Below are positions 11,965 to 23,000 of a DNA stretch of 64,000 nt, piece by piece. This DNA comes from Brassica napus (lineage: Eukaryota > Streptophyta > Magnoliopsida > Brassicales > Brassicaceae): NCBI RefSeq assembly GCF_020379485.1, contig NC_063448.1, positions 49,299,218 to 49,363,217 of the forward strand, in the 5' to 3' direction. Positions within the stretch are counted from its first letter, which is position 1, and each line of letters begins with the position of its first letter. Under the pieces are notes generated by a model. The model had not been told where the DNA came from. It did not search any database and worked only from the letters and a program-made list of their open reading frames with translations. The position numbers and the translations under genes were made by a program.

Positions 11965-12009
11965 GTCTTTCGTTCCTTGCAGGTAACGAAGAATATGCTT
12001 AATCTCGTT

Positions 12010-12282
12010 TCAGTGCCTTTGGGTTGGACAAGAGCTAAACCTAGATAGTAGGTTCACGAAAAAACATATATCTGGTCGTGTGTGGCTAGCCAGATACATC
12101 AAAGCTCCTATGGCACTGAGATATGGCACTTCGGGACCAAGGACATCTTCATCGTCCATCTTAGGACGGAACAGATCAGTGTCCAGGCCGAGGTACCTCA
12201 CGACCATGGGGCTAGATAATGGGTGAGACTCGGTCATATTGAATCTCTTGAGTACTTTTTGTGTATATGTCATTTGATGCAC
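12010..12282 (-). pseudogene. copia reverse transcriptase remnant (connection region)
   Basis: The minus-strand frame encodes YTQKVLKRFNM, the typical post-RT segment, then PYLSAIGALMYLASHTRPDI and FVNLLSRFSS, the conserved copia stretch between RT and RNase H. The central RT part with the YVDD-type motif lies in 12283-12478, where the frame is disrupted: a YTVAV-like and VYVDN-like segment is readable on the minus strand near 12400-12425. Confidence 0.85.
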
Positions 12283-12477
12283 AAGGATTCCATCTCTTAT
12301 GGACTCAAACAGAACTTTGTTTTTCCTAGATCTTATATCTCGAATTCTTTCTTAAGATATTCAACTGTTTGGGAGATTTCTCCAGAGGTTCCTAGGATAT
12401 TCAAATTATCAACATACACTGCTACAATCACAAAGTCCTGGCCAAATTTCTTTATAAAGATACAAGGGCTGATCGGA

Positions 12478-13932
12478 TCATTCTTGCATCCTTCTCTCAC
12501 TTAGCCTATTGTACCACATTCGACCTGATTGTTTCAATCCATAAAGTGACTTATTCAACTTTATACAGTGTTTTTCTCGAGTACTCGATTTGTTTTTCAA
12601 CTTTATACCCTCTGGTACTTTCACAAAAATTTCATTATCCAGTGGCCCATATAAATATGCAGTTACAACATCCATTAACCACAAGTCTAATTTCTCTCTT
12701 ATAGCCAGATTTATCAGGAATCTAAAAGTAGTAGCATCCACCACAGGGGAGTATATCTCCTCATAATCTATTCCTGGTCTCTGTGAGAATCCTTGTGCAT
12801 CAAGTCGTGCTTTATATCTCACAACTTCACCATGTTCATTTCTTTTCCTCACAAAGACCCACTTATAGCCGACTGGTTTAACATCATATGGTGTCCGGAC
12901 TATTGGTCCAAAGACATCTCTCTTCTTTAAAGAGTTTAACTCCACGTTTATAGTTTCTTTCCATTTGATCCAATCTGATCGTTGAGTGCACTCTAAGATA
13001 GACATGGGTTCATGATCCTCATTATCATCCATGATTTCAAGTGCTACATTGCATGCAAATATATCATCAGTGTCGACATTCTTTCTGTTCCATTGTATCC
13101 CAGACAAGACATAATTTATTGAGATCTCATTATTATCAGGGCCTTCAGTACCTTGAATCTTGGCGTCCCAAGAATCAGTGTTAGATACATCAGGGCCGGC
13201 CGCATCAAAGATCTTATGATCGGCGGCGATCGCTATTAGGGTTTTGGGATCGGCCGCGGCTAAGTCCAGGGATTTAGGAACGGCCGCGGTCGCGTCTAGG
13301 GTTTCAACAACCTCGGTTTCATTCTCTGCAGCTTTCTTAGTTTTCCGAGGGTTCTTATCTTTGGAACCTATTGGTCTACCATGTTTCAAACGTTTTCTAG
13401 AAGCAACATGATTGTGTCCCTCTTGAACATCAATTCGAATTGGTGCATTAGCAGCTGGTATATATGACTTAGTCACTCTTTTCGGGTCAGCAAAGGAATC
13501 TGGCAATTGATTAGCTAGCTTTTGTAAATGTATAATCTTTTGGACTTTTAAATCACATTCCTGAGTCCGAGGATCTTGCCAAGATAAGGATGTTTGATTC
13601 CATGTAATTTCTTTTACCATCTTACTGCTATCTCCCCCTAATGTTGGATGTTCGGATTCATCAAAGTGACAATCCGCATACCTGGCCTTAAACAAATCAC
13701 CCGTAGTTGGCTCAAGGTATTTTATAATCGTGGGAGAATCATATCCAACATATATCCTCATCCTCCTTTGAGGTCCAATCTTTGTTCTCTGTGGTGGTGC
13801 GATTGGCACATAGACGGCACAGCCAAATGTCTTAAGATGGGATATGTCTGGCTCATGACCCTTAAGCAATTGTAATGGAGAATATATATGTTCACTAGAC
13901 GGTCTTATACGAATCAGTTCGGCCGCGTGCAA
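12478..13932 (-). pseudogene. copia integrase C-terminus and reverse transcriptase N-terminus
   Basis: A 484-codon minus-strand frame. Residues 1-80 contain SPLQLLKGHEPDISHLKTFG and GPQRRMRIYVGYDSP, the GKGY-like C-terminal integrase region. A long polar and Ala-rich linker follows. From about residue 320 comes the RT entry: VGYKWVFVRKRNEHGEVVRY, KARLDAQGF, GIDYEEIYSPVVDATTFRFL and LDLWLMDVVTAYLYGPLD, the last containing the first catalytic aspartate block. LYGLKQSGRMWYNRL closes it before a frameshift. The usual KARLVAQGF reads KARLDAQGF here. The integrase core upstream (13933-14095) is broken. Confidence 0.9.
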
Positions 13933-14094
13933 GACCGCATGTCCCCAAGCTGAAACCGGAATGGTATAGCTATTAGCTGAATTCGTTTAATGAATGATTC
14001 TGCCAAGCCGTTCTGTGTATGTACATGTGTCACGGAGTGTTCCACACTTACCCCCATGGACATACAGTAATCATTAAATGCTTGGGACGTGAAC

Positions 14095-14406
14095 TCACCA
14101 GCCCAACACTTTCTCTTTCAAAGTATGGCCGTTTGTATTCAAAATCAACTTTCGCATCATGGTCGAACCGGGATGACCAAGCCGGTCATGCCAGAAAGTA
14201 AAATTCTCGGTGGCCACACGGTTTAATATGGCATTAGCCTCTATCATACCGACCTTAGCATAGTACAGGCCAGTAGAGAGTGCATGTATAATCTCTAGGA
14301 TTTTCTTATAGCATTGGCCGATCTCAATGATCTGAAGGAACTCTTTGTTTCCTTCGCCCTTAATCTCAATATGAAAGCCATTCATTCGAATGTCTTTAAA
14401 GCTCAT
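14095..14406 (-). pseudogene. copia GAG-pre-integrase domain remnant
   Basis: The minus-strand frame contains LSTGLYYAKV followed by FTFWHDRLGHPGSTMMRKLI. The WHDRLGHPG motif is the conserved His-containing zinc-binding start of the copia integrase (GAG_pre-integrs region). The protease that should lie between gag and this part (14407-14540) is missing or unrecognisable, suggesting an internal deletion. Confidence 0.85.
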
Positions 14407-14540
14407 AGGCTTCTGTTAGAATGATACTTTAGAGACTTCTTTTATAAAAACTTTCATTCATTAAGATTCAAAACAAGTTCAAAGAAATCAAAACATAGAA
14501 AACACAAAGCAAAGAACACCAAAAACATAGATGGCCGAAA

Positions 14541-15539
14541 TCAACTTTGATCTTTTAAACAATTAGACGTTTCATACTCCATGAGATCATCTCGTTCATG
14601 ATTGAAATCTTCTTCACCATCTTGATAAGTCATGTGAGCTTCATGATTCTTCCCTTTCAAACTCTCTTGATAGAGGTCAACGAGATGTTTGGGAGTCCTA
14701 CATGTCTTAGCCCAATGATTACCCATACCACATCTATGACACACTGATTTGGTCGAGTTTTGTAGCTTGAAAGATGTACCACGGCCTCGGCCATGACCAC
14801 GGCCTCCATAGGAGTTTCCTTGGCCTCGACCAAACGAGTTTCGGCCTTGACCACCACGTCCATGCCATTTTCCACGACCACGGCCGTGTTGGCTATCACC
14901 CTGGACATGGTTCGACTCTTTCTTAGCCTCTACGGCCGTATGTACCTCAGGTAATGGGGTTGTTCCAGGAGGTCTCAATTCACTGTTCATCATCAACAGT
15001 TTATTGTTTTGCTTAGCGAGCAAGAGACAAGAGATCAGATTAGCATAAGTAGAGAAGCCCTTCTCACGGTATTGTTGTTGTAACAACACATTGCTTGTAT
15101 GGAAGGTGAAAAAGGTTTTCTCAAGCATATCCTTATCCGTTATATCCTCACCACACAGTTTCAATTTAGAAACTATCTTAAACAGGGCCGAGTTATACTC
15201 GTCCACGGACTTAAAGTTCTGGATTCTGTGATTCCTCCAATCATACATAGTCTTTGGTAATAACACCGTTCTCTGGTGATCATATCTAGTTTTCAACTCT
15301 GTCCAAAGGTCTAGAGGATTCTCAATAGTCAAATACTGATCTTTGAGACTCTCAATAAGATGATGGCGTATAATTAATATAGCTCCATATCTATCTTTCT
15401 CACTTGCATAATTGCCCTCAGTGATACATTCACCAAGTCCCTTGGATTTTAGGATGATCTTAGCATCAAGTGGCCATTGCAAGTAATTATCTCCGGAGAG
15501 ATTTAGGACAGCAAAATCCAAGTTGTTGATTTTTGACAT
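14541..15539 (-). CDS. copia Gag protein
   Basis: An intact minus-strand frame of 332 codons starting MSKINNLDFAVLNLSGDNYL, the typical start of a UBN2-type copia Gag. It includes ENPLDLWTELKTRYDHQRTV and SLLLAKQNNKLLM-like blocks, then a Gly/Arg-rich stretch (residues about 215-260). A zinc knuckle follows, CHRCGMGNHWAKTC, matching CX2CX4HX4C. Gag packages the element RNA into virus-like particles. It is the only full-length frame left in the element. A possible leader of about 1.2 kb separates it from the 5' LTR. Confidence 0.85.
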   Translation of the reverse strand: MSKINNLDFAVLNLSGDNYLQWPLDAKIILKSKGLGECITEGNYASEKDRYGAILIIRHHLIESLKDQYLTIENPLDLWTELKTRYDHQRTVLLPKTMYDWRNHRIQNFKSVDEYNSALFKIVSKLKLCGEDITDKDMLEKTFFTFHTSNVLLQQQYREKGFSTYANLISCLLLAKQNNKLLMMNSELRPPGTTPLPEVHTAVEAKKESNHVQGDSQHGRGRGKWHGRGGQGRNSFGRGQGNSYGGRGHGRGRGTSFKLQNSTKSVCHRCGMGNHWAKTCRTPKHLVDLYQESLKGKNHEAHMTYQDGEEDFNHERDDLMEYETSNCLKDQS

Positions 15540-16803
15540 CTGAAATCATATGTTTTATAATTTAGATTTTAAAATGTGTTCATGTGAATGCAATCAATAT
15601 GTTCAATCGATTCGGTTTCTAGGTATGATGCAAACAGATCATTCGTATATGATGCATACATGTTCAATCTTAGCATTCAGATTCTATATGCAATTTCATA
15701 TGATTATGCATGCATGATACGCTAACAAGCCGCACAGCCAAGAAATATATGATCAATCTTAGCATTCTATATGTTCATGCGGTTTACATCCTACCAATCG
15801 AGATCTAATAAGTTCATTCAGATATGATGCATGGACAAGCAGCACGACTAAGAACAAAGGATGCACAATCTTAGCAATTTGTTTCTATATGATCTTAATG
15901 CAATCGTTTTATTTCATCTTAGCAAACGGTTTCTAAGTGATCAAGCAATCAAGCAATGCATCAAGGTGTTAATTACTATCAACTTAACGGATCATATTCA
16001 ATGCGATTAGGGTTTTAAACATATGAACAAAGCCTGTCAGGTTAAGTCTTAAACAGGATGAGAACAATTAACCTAGGTGATTCCTTAATCTTAAAACATT
16101 CAATCGGTTCATCAATTTAATCAACCAAATTCAAGTATGAGTTTAGCAAACCTAGAAAAGTAAATCTATGTGATCATATTCAATCAATCAAAACATATTC
16201 AATCAAGCAATCAATTTCGATTTCAAAGATTAATTAGGGTTTGGATCGATTTTATGCATAACATGCATTATGCATGCATGCGGCTAGGGATTTAAAGTAT
16301 TTGGGTTTCGATTTTGATCATTAGATCATTAAGGTTTCGATTCAAAACCATTAAGGTTTCGAATTAGGGTTTATGGTTTCGATTTCAACACATTAAGATT
16401 TCGATTTGCTTATTAGTTTCGATTAGGGTTTAAGGTTTTATGGTTTCAATTCATATCAAGGAATCAAAATTCTATTTTGTGTTCAATGATTTCATTAGTT
16501 TTTCGAGTTACCTTAACCTCAGATGTGTTGAATGGACCACCAATGAGAAGAGACGCGAGCTGCTATCGAGCTGAGGTCGTCTATCGCGAACGGGAGCAAG
16601 CAGCTATCGGGTCGCGTCGAACAGGCTGAGATCGTGTCTCGCGAACAGGCTGAGGTCGCGAGCTGGGGAACGGATCGCGAACGAGAATCGGCTGAGTATC
16701 GGGTTTATGGTTCGTGATCGCCGGTAGGGTTTATCGCCGTTAGGGTTAGGGTTTATCATCGGGATTTTAGCTTAGGGTTCTTAGAGTAATCGTGATGATA
16801 ACG
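15540..16803 (-). other. copia 5' leader region (untranslated)
   Basis: No ORF. The region contains many short imperfect repeats such as CAATCTTAGCATTC and GGTTTCGATT and a GC-richer stretch at 16550-16740. Next to the 5' LTR the element-strand sequence reads CGTTATCATCACGATT, where a primer-binding site is expected; it resembles the TTATCA-containing type seen in some copia elements but I cannot assign the tRNA. Confidence 0.55.
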
Positions 16804-16910
16804 TGTTGTGAAACTAAAGAATAGAATCTGTGTATTCTTGTTTCTGTATTATTCATAAACATAAAGAGTCATTTATATATAGGGAATTACACCGTCATAG
16901 AATAAAAGAA
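16804..16910 (-). repeat. 5' LTR of the copia element, part 1 (interrupted)
   Basis: It matches 10916-11022 with a few substitutions up to CATAGAATAA and then ends in the 9-bp TSD ATAAAAGAA (16902-16910) of the inserted Mutator-like element. The LTR resumes at 19301. Confidence 0.9.
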
Positions 16911-19300
16911 GGGAGAATTGGAAAAAGAAGACACTTTCGAAGTTTGTTTGTCAAAATAAGACTTTGGTCGTTTTGGACTGGTTTTGCCCTTGTGTTGTGG
17001 AAAAAATAGTAAACTTAGGTAAAAAAATATAAAAAATGTAGAATCATTAGAAACCAAAGTATATATACTTTTATGTTTAAATTTAATTTTTAAAAATTGT
17101 GGAACTATGTTTTATTTAATATCAAAGCTATAACAGAATACTTATTCTAGCCATCTACGTAGTCTACAAATCGAATATAAAGTATTGTACATAGGTTTAC
17201 CTTGGATAGAAAATATAAACTAAACTTTCTTCAATAGTTTACCTTAGCTAGATTTTTTGTCGTAATATTCTATCTTGATATCTTCAGTCTACCTACGGCT
17301 TTTTTACATGTTCTATCCTAAAGTCAGTGAAATACCTTTTCTTTTTTACAAGTCATACCTTGTTCTGCCTTTTACTATATAATAGCCTAAGGCAGAATGT
17401 AGTTTCCATTCTCTCTACATATTTCTGCCTTACGTATGATGTATATTTTTGCCAAATAAAGTAAAAAAGGAAACTTCCAAATTTCGTGATCATATCTTTC
17501 CTAAATATATCCTAACTAAATATTTCCTAAATATCTCCCCCCCCCCCCACGATTTTCTCCCTTTTCTCTTCACACGATCTCTATCTCCCTCGTTCCTTGT
17601 TCCTCTCTCTTCTTCATCGACAAAAATCTCTTCTATCAACCAACACAAGATGGTTCTAATCTACGTTAAATCTGGTGTATGGATGTCAAGTTTCAGTGAC
17701 GAGTGGAGTTTCTTGGCAGACAAACAAAGGCGTGGTCGAATGGTGACATTAGAAACTACTACTTTACTGGAGGAACTCAAGATCATGGTGTGTGAAGATT
17801 ATGGGGTCGACCCTAATTTGGTTAATGTCAAGTTCAGTTATGAGATGGTCAATCAAAGAGGAAATCCTCCCATTAGTATCAGTAATGATCGACAAGTGTG
17901 TAACTTTGTGGGCTACGCAAAGAAGGGTTCCTCTACAACCTTGTGTGTCACGTTCTCTGGTACTGGTACTGGTGTAAAGGAAAAGGAACGAGTCAATATC
18001 GATCTGAATAAGAAACCGTGTGATTCAAGTAATGTTGAGGAAGGTGAAGTTCCTGACATAAATCTGGGAGATTTTGCAGAACCATCAACAAAGTGTTGTG
18101 ATAAAAGGAAGAATCATGTCGTTGAGGATGGCTCCGGTCATGCTGGTTCAAAGAGTGAAAAGTATGGCGATAGTGAAAAGGAAAGCCGAGCTGGGAACAC
18201 AGATTTCGTGAAGAAAGATCAACTTTTCCGAAGTAAACGTGTCCTAAAGGCAACAATGGAAATTTGGGCGATGAAGAATAATTACGATTTCCTTGTTACC
18301 AAATCAACGAAAAAGTGGTGGTCTATACGATGTAAGGATAATACATGCAACTAGACTGTGCGTGCGGAATGTGTTGATGGGTCTACATATTTCATGATTA
18401 ATAAGTGTGTGGGTATACACTCATGTGCTCCTTCAAAGAAAAACAACTTCGGAAAAACGGCGTCGGTAAGAACTATTGGAAAGCTGATACAACATCGATT
18501 TGATGATGCCAATGATGGCCCCAAAGCAAACGACATCATTCAGTTTATGAGGCTAGAACATAGCTGCGAAATTACTTATTGGCACGCTTGGAAAGCTCGT
18601 GAGTATGCAATTGCAGCTGTTAGAGGTATACCAGACGAAAGTTATGCAAAGATACCAAAATATTTGCATATGATTAAAGAAGCTAATCCTGGTACACACA
18701 CTCACTATGAAACTAAGAAGGATGGTAGATTCATGTATCTATTTATGTCGTTTGGGCAATCAGTTAGAGGATTTCACAGTCATATGCGTAGGGTGATTGT
18801 TGTTGATGGAACTTTTCTGAAAAATAAATATAAAGGAGTTCTACTTGTTGCTACAGCTGTAGATGGTAACTCCAACTTGTATCCAATTGCATTTGGAGTT
18901 GCTGATTCAGAGAATGAAGAATGATGGGAATGAAGAAACGATTTGGCTTTGTTCTTACCCTAAATCGCCATTGGAGGAGCTTCAAGCTTTCGGCGGAGAA
19001 GATGAGAGAGGTTCGTTAATCTCTAGGGTAAATCGACTTTTGTTTCTACTTTTTTTATTGTTTTTCCTTTATTTTTACTTTCTGTTTTTACTTTCTGTTT
19101 TTACTGTTTGTTTTTTTGTTTTTTTAAAAGTGGTTAAATATATTTCGAAATATTAATATTAATTATATAAATCTTAACTATGCTAATTTGAGGGCAATAT
19201 GGTATTTAAAAAATTATAAATCCTACTTACCTAAAGAATTTTCAAAAAGTCATATTCTGACAAATCGAAGTATAAAATGTCTTTATTTTCCAATTTTCTC
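16911..19300 (+). mobile_element. Mutator-like element (MULE) nested in the copia LTR
   Basis: The ends are inverted repeats of roughly 55 bp. The left reads GGGAGAATTGGAAAAAGAAG and the complement of the right reads GAGAAAATTGGAAAATAAAG, with similarity continuing to a TATGACTTT-like block. A perfect 9-bp TSD, ATAAAAGAA, flanks it (16902-16910 and 19301-19309); 9 bp is the Mutator signature. It carries a truncated MURA gene on the plus strand. From 18925 to 19300 it holds a short T-rich tail and the right TIR only, so the distal half of the transposase has been deleted. Confidence 0.93.
17650..18924 (+). pseudogene. Truncated MURA-like transposase of the nested MULE
   Basis: ATG at 17650 starts MVLIYVKSGVWMSSFSDEWS, the PB1-like N-terminal domain of MULE transposases. 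A polar linker follows, then the MuDR DNA-binding region (FRSKRVLKATMEIWAMKNNY, with WSIRCKDNTCN and the H-containing zinc-binding tail GIHSC). A TAG at 18352-18354 interrupts it where a Trp is expected (CN-stop-TVRAEC); the same frame then continues to 18924. The first part of the DDE domain is readable (VVDGTFLKNKYKGVLLVATA, containing the first catalytic Asp). The frame ends ADSENEE-stop, so the second Asp, the Glu and the zinc knuckle are absent. It cannot encode an active transposase. The poly-C tract at 17538-17549 lies in the 5' leader. Confidence 0.9.
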
Positions 19301-19500
19301 ATAAAAGAAAGGCTAGAATATGGAAATACAAATATGGAAAGAGTACAAATCATAAACCTATAAGGAAAAGAAAACTAGGGTTTGTCTCTCTCTCTAGCCG
19401 CCGGCTCTCTCTCTCTCTAGGGCGCGGCTGTCTCTCTCTCTAATTATGGACCGGTTATGGATCGGGCCGGTTATGGACATCCACAATATGATTTATAACA
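19301..19500 (-). repeat. 5' LTR of the copia element, part 2
   Basis: It starts with the right copy of the MULE TSD (19301-19309) and then matches the other LTR from GGCTAGAATATGGAAATAC to ATGATTTATAACA. It has fewer CT repeats and fewer CCGGTTATGGA units than 11097-11262. Together with 16804-16910 the LTR is about 298 bp against 367 bp for its partner. Confidence 0.9.
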
Positions 19501-19510
19501 AGTTATACAT
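19501..19510 (-). pseudogene. Start of the split glycine-rich protein gene
   Basis: Read on the minus strand, ATG (19510-19508) TAT AAC sits immediately outside the copia LTR. After counting the 5-bp TSD once, it joins in frame to 10914-10504 (M-Y-N-L-V-I, then the TGA, then the hydrophobic segment). This places the insertion three codons into the gene. The join is inferred from the TSD. Confidence 0.55.
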
Positions 19511-19601
19511 TTTCTCAAGTTTCTTCCCTCATTTCTTGAATGAAACTAATGGAACTATTGACGTACTCTATAAATACTCCCTTGTAATTTATAAACTCAT
19601 T

Positions 19602-19609
19602 TTTATATA
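19602..19609 (-). promoter_or_regulatory. TATA box of the split glycine-rich protein gene
   Basis: TATATAAA on the minus strand, about 95 bases upstream of the ATG at 19510. The spacing is suitable for a short 5' UTR. No other gene starts here on this strand. Confidence 0.45.
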
Positions 19610-19610
19610 G

Positions 19611-19935
19611 AAAGCTTGACCAAGGTTATTTAGTCTTACAAGAAACTCGTAACAACAATAAATGGAGACTCATTCTCCAGCCTCATTCATAACAATCTTA
19701 TATCTAGGCGAAACTATTGACCATTGACATATATAGTCTAGTTTATCATGACCTGGTTTGAAGACAAGCAAGCTTTTGACAAAGTGTAGTACTCTTATAC
19801 AAAGTGTAGTACCCTTCCACTTTCTGTCTACAGTAGAACACAACATATACATTACACAATTAGAAGGGGAAGAAAAGCCAAGGAGATATATGGAACAAAT
19901 AGAATATGTTTTTGAATGATGCAAGCGAATCAGGG
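19611..19935. other. Intergenic, between the split GRP gene and the NLR 3' end
   Basis: No coding evidence. The sequence probably contains the upstream region of the glycine-rich gene and the 3' UTR of the minus-strand NLR gene. A minus-strand open stretch of 84 codons at 19670-19924 has no family features. Confidence 0.4.
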
Positions 19936-20001
19936 TTAATCATATCTTGAAGGTGAACGTGAATCATATGACCTGTGTGAACCATGAGAACTCTGTGAAC
20001 C

Positions 20002-23000
20002 TCAAGCGTTTAATCTTGGAAGATGAAACTGATGATATTGAGGCTGTGGTTCCATCGGCTGTCTGAGATTCCTGCAGTTCGTGACCGTGACCGTGACCTG
20101 TAAGTTTAGCTCTGGAAGACGCTGCAGATTCTGACAGTCATTGATTCTCAGGTTTCTTAGAGCGTTCGGACCAAACGAATGCTCCTTCGATAGCTGCAAA
20201 GACTGCAGAGATATGCAGTTATCAAACTCAAGCGTGTGGAGGCTGGCGAAATGGCTTAAAGGAAATGTAACGAGAGAGTCACAGCTGCTTTTTATGCTTA
20301 GCATTTGAAGATTCCTGTAGCTGTACTCGTGGTGGTCTGGCTGGAAATCTAAGACCCCACATTTGTGGATATGAAGAGATATCAGAGAAGGAAGAAAAGT
20401 CGGTAGATTCCCGGTTAGCTCCGGACATCTCAATATGGAAAGTTTCTTGAGAGAAGGGAATAAGTCTCCTTTGGTGACCCTTATGTCTGACCAGTCTTCC
20501 AAATCCGGCAGGTTATCAAACCGCAGCGTTTCAAGTGACTTAAACGGCTGTTGGTCTCGATCGCGCAGTGATGGACTTGAGTAGAACCCGGAACCTATGC
20601 TTCTAAGCCCGACCATTCCTGAAATGTAAAGCTCTTTGAGGCCTGGTAGTTGACCAAAAGATGGCAAGGAGGAACAGTTTCGACATTCTCTGAGGCGTAT
20701 GCACACAACTCTTGAGAACGAGGAATCGCATAGCCAATCTGGAAACTTTTTTCCGTTGTATCTCTCAATGGCGAGCTTCTCGATACGACGATGTGGGCGT
20801 AACTTCTCAAAGACCTCAGCTTCATTCTGCGTCCGGTGAGGATTTGTGTAGTTCTCTGAGCTACTAGATCCAGTTCTCCAGACAAAATCTATCTCCTTCA
20901 GATGTTTCTTGCTGTCTAAATTTGCTCCTGCAGCATCAGCAACATCCACAACTCGCTGTAGCTCGACAATTCTAAGTTTGCCATGGAGTTCATCGAGTTC
21001 TCCAAGTTCACAAATCCTTGCGCCATCACTAGCACTCACGAAGAAAGTTGTTAGAGTCTGGAGGCTCTTCAATCTACCAAATCTTTTCGGCATTTGTTTT
21101 AGCTTCGTCCCAATCAGATCAAGATACCGCAGATTGATGAGGTTGCAGATGTCTGTAGGTAGGTCCTTCAGACTGGAACAGTAGGCCAAAAGAAGTGTCT
21201 GGAGGTTATACATATAACAAAGGGACTTCGGAAGCTTCTCGAGTTCAGTGCGAGAGAGATCCAAGAACCGGGCATGGCTTAAGTTCCTGGAAAAGTCTGA
21301 AGGCAGCCTTGAGATCTTGTAATGTGACAAAGACAAAACACGCAAGCGGGTAAGCGTTGGAAGTAGCTTCTCGCTGACCATTGTATCTAAGCAGCATGAC
21401 CGCGAAGAATTTGTGAGGCTGAGTGGTAGAAAAGTTCTGAGAAACTTGACCTCACGAAGAGCTTCAAACCTCATAGGTTCACCATAATTATCTCGTAGGT
21501 AGGATAGATACCTAGTCTTTTCTGAAACATGAAGTCTGCAACCGTTTTCAAACTTGGAGCTGAACTCTCCTGAAGCAAACTGAGAAAGCTCATTGATAAA
21601 GTCATGCATCATGTAACTCGTCTTGGTCTTTTGGAAAAGCGACCTTGATTCTAGTTCTGAAAAGTACTCACCCCCAAGCTCTTCTAGGTTCTTACTGCTT
21701 CTCGTCTGCTGCAAGAAACCTTCTGCCATCCACAGAAGAACTACCCTTTCCTTCTCAAACGCGTGCCCTTTGGGAAATATAGAGCAATAGGCAAAACATC
21801 GTTTCAAGTGAGCTGGAAGATAGTAGTAGCTTACCCGTAAAACTGGAAGTAGATTGCTCTTATCAGCGGGAAGATCCCAAATCCTGCTGCTTAGAACTCT
21901 CTCCCATTCTACGACGTTGCCTTCAAACCGTAAAACACCACCAAGTGTTTTCGCAGCCAAGGGCAAGCCGTGGCACTTGTACACTATCCTTTCCGCAAGA
22001 TCTCCAATTTCTTGATCTAAGCACGGATCTTGATTAGGGAAAACAGTTCTCATAAACAGTGACCAGCAATCCCCATCAGATAATGGCTTAAGGTTGTGTA
22101 CATGAACAGAACACATAATGGATGCAACGCGCTGACTTCGTGTTGTCACAATAATCCGGCTCCCTTGAGCAGCTGATGTGAAGGGCTGGCGTAGAAGATC
22201 CCAATCCGCAAAATTTTCATTCCACAGATCATCTAGAACAAGCAGAAACGGTCCTATTAACCTCTCCTTCAATTTAACTTGAAGTACATCCAGGTCGGTG
22301 AACTCGCAAGGCCGGGAAGTAACGGATTCATAAACCTTTTTGGTGATCGTGAAAACGTCAAACTCCTCTGAGACATGAGCCCAGACCCTAGTTCCAAAAT
22401 GATTCTGAACACGATGATCATTGTATAGGAGTTGTGAAAGTGTAGTTTTGCCAACCCCACCAATTCCAACAATAGCTACAACGGTTGTCCCACTATCCTC
22501 CCCGTTCTCAGGAATCAAGAATCTCATGATCTCATCTTTATCATCATCTCTACCAACCACTTCAGATTCATCCACAAGAGATGTAGTTGGCAACCTTTGT
22601 TTGGGTGTCATTGCAGTTATCTCTTTCAAACCCAAGATATTTCTTTGCGAGGCTAAACGCTCGAGCCTCATCGTGACCTTCTCGAGCCTGGTCTCCAAAT
22701 GATCACTGTTCCTTTCCAAAAAATCTCCCAGGGTTCTGACACGAAGCTGTCTCAGCCTATTGGAAGAAGATTCAGCTCCTATGTTGAGACGCAGAGCTTC
22801 TGTAGCAATATCATCAAGAGCATCCTCAGCATGGTAAACAACATCTCTCAGCTCGTTGACCCATTTTTCCACCGACGGGTTTGTAATCTGTTTCTCCTCC
22901 GCATCAATCAGCACCGCACTTATTGTCAACAAAGCAATGTTGAGCCTCTCTAGTACACACTCGTTCAGTTCTCGCCTCTTGAAGAAGGACTTGAAAGGAC

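Larger units (their letters stand above)
10916..19500 (-). mobile_element. Degenerate Ty1/copia retrotransposon with a nested Mutator-like element
   Basis: Two LTR copies, both beginning TGTTGTGAAACTAAAG and ending ATGATTTATAACA on the plus strand, bracket gag and pol remnants read from the minus strand in the order gag (15539), pre-integrase, integrase, RT and RNase H (11428). That order is copia-type. The flanks AGTTC (10911-10915) and AGTTA (19501-19505) are a 5-bp TSD with one difference. In element orientation the internal region ends CCAAGGGAGAG, a polypurine tract next to the 3' LTR. Frameshifts and stops make it non-autonomous. The internal domain is 11283-16803. The nested element accounts for 2.4 kb of the total length. 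Confidence 0.9.
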
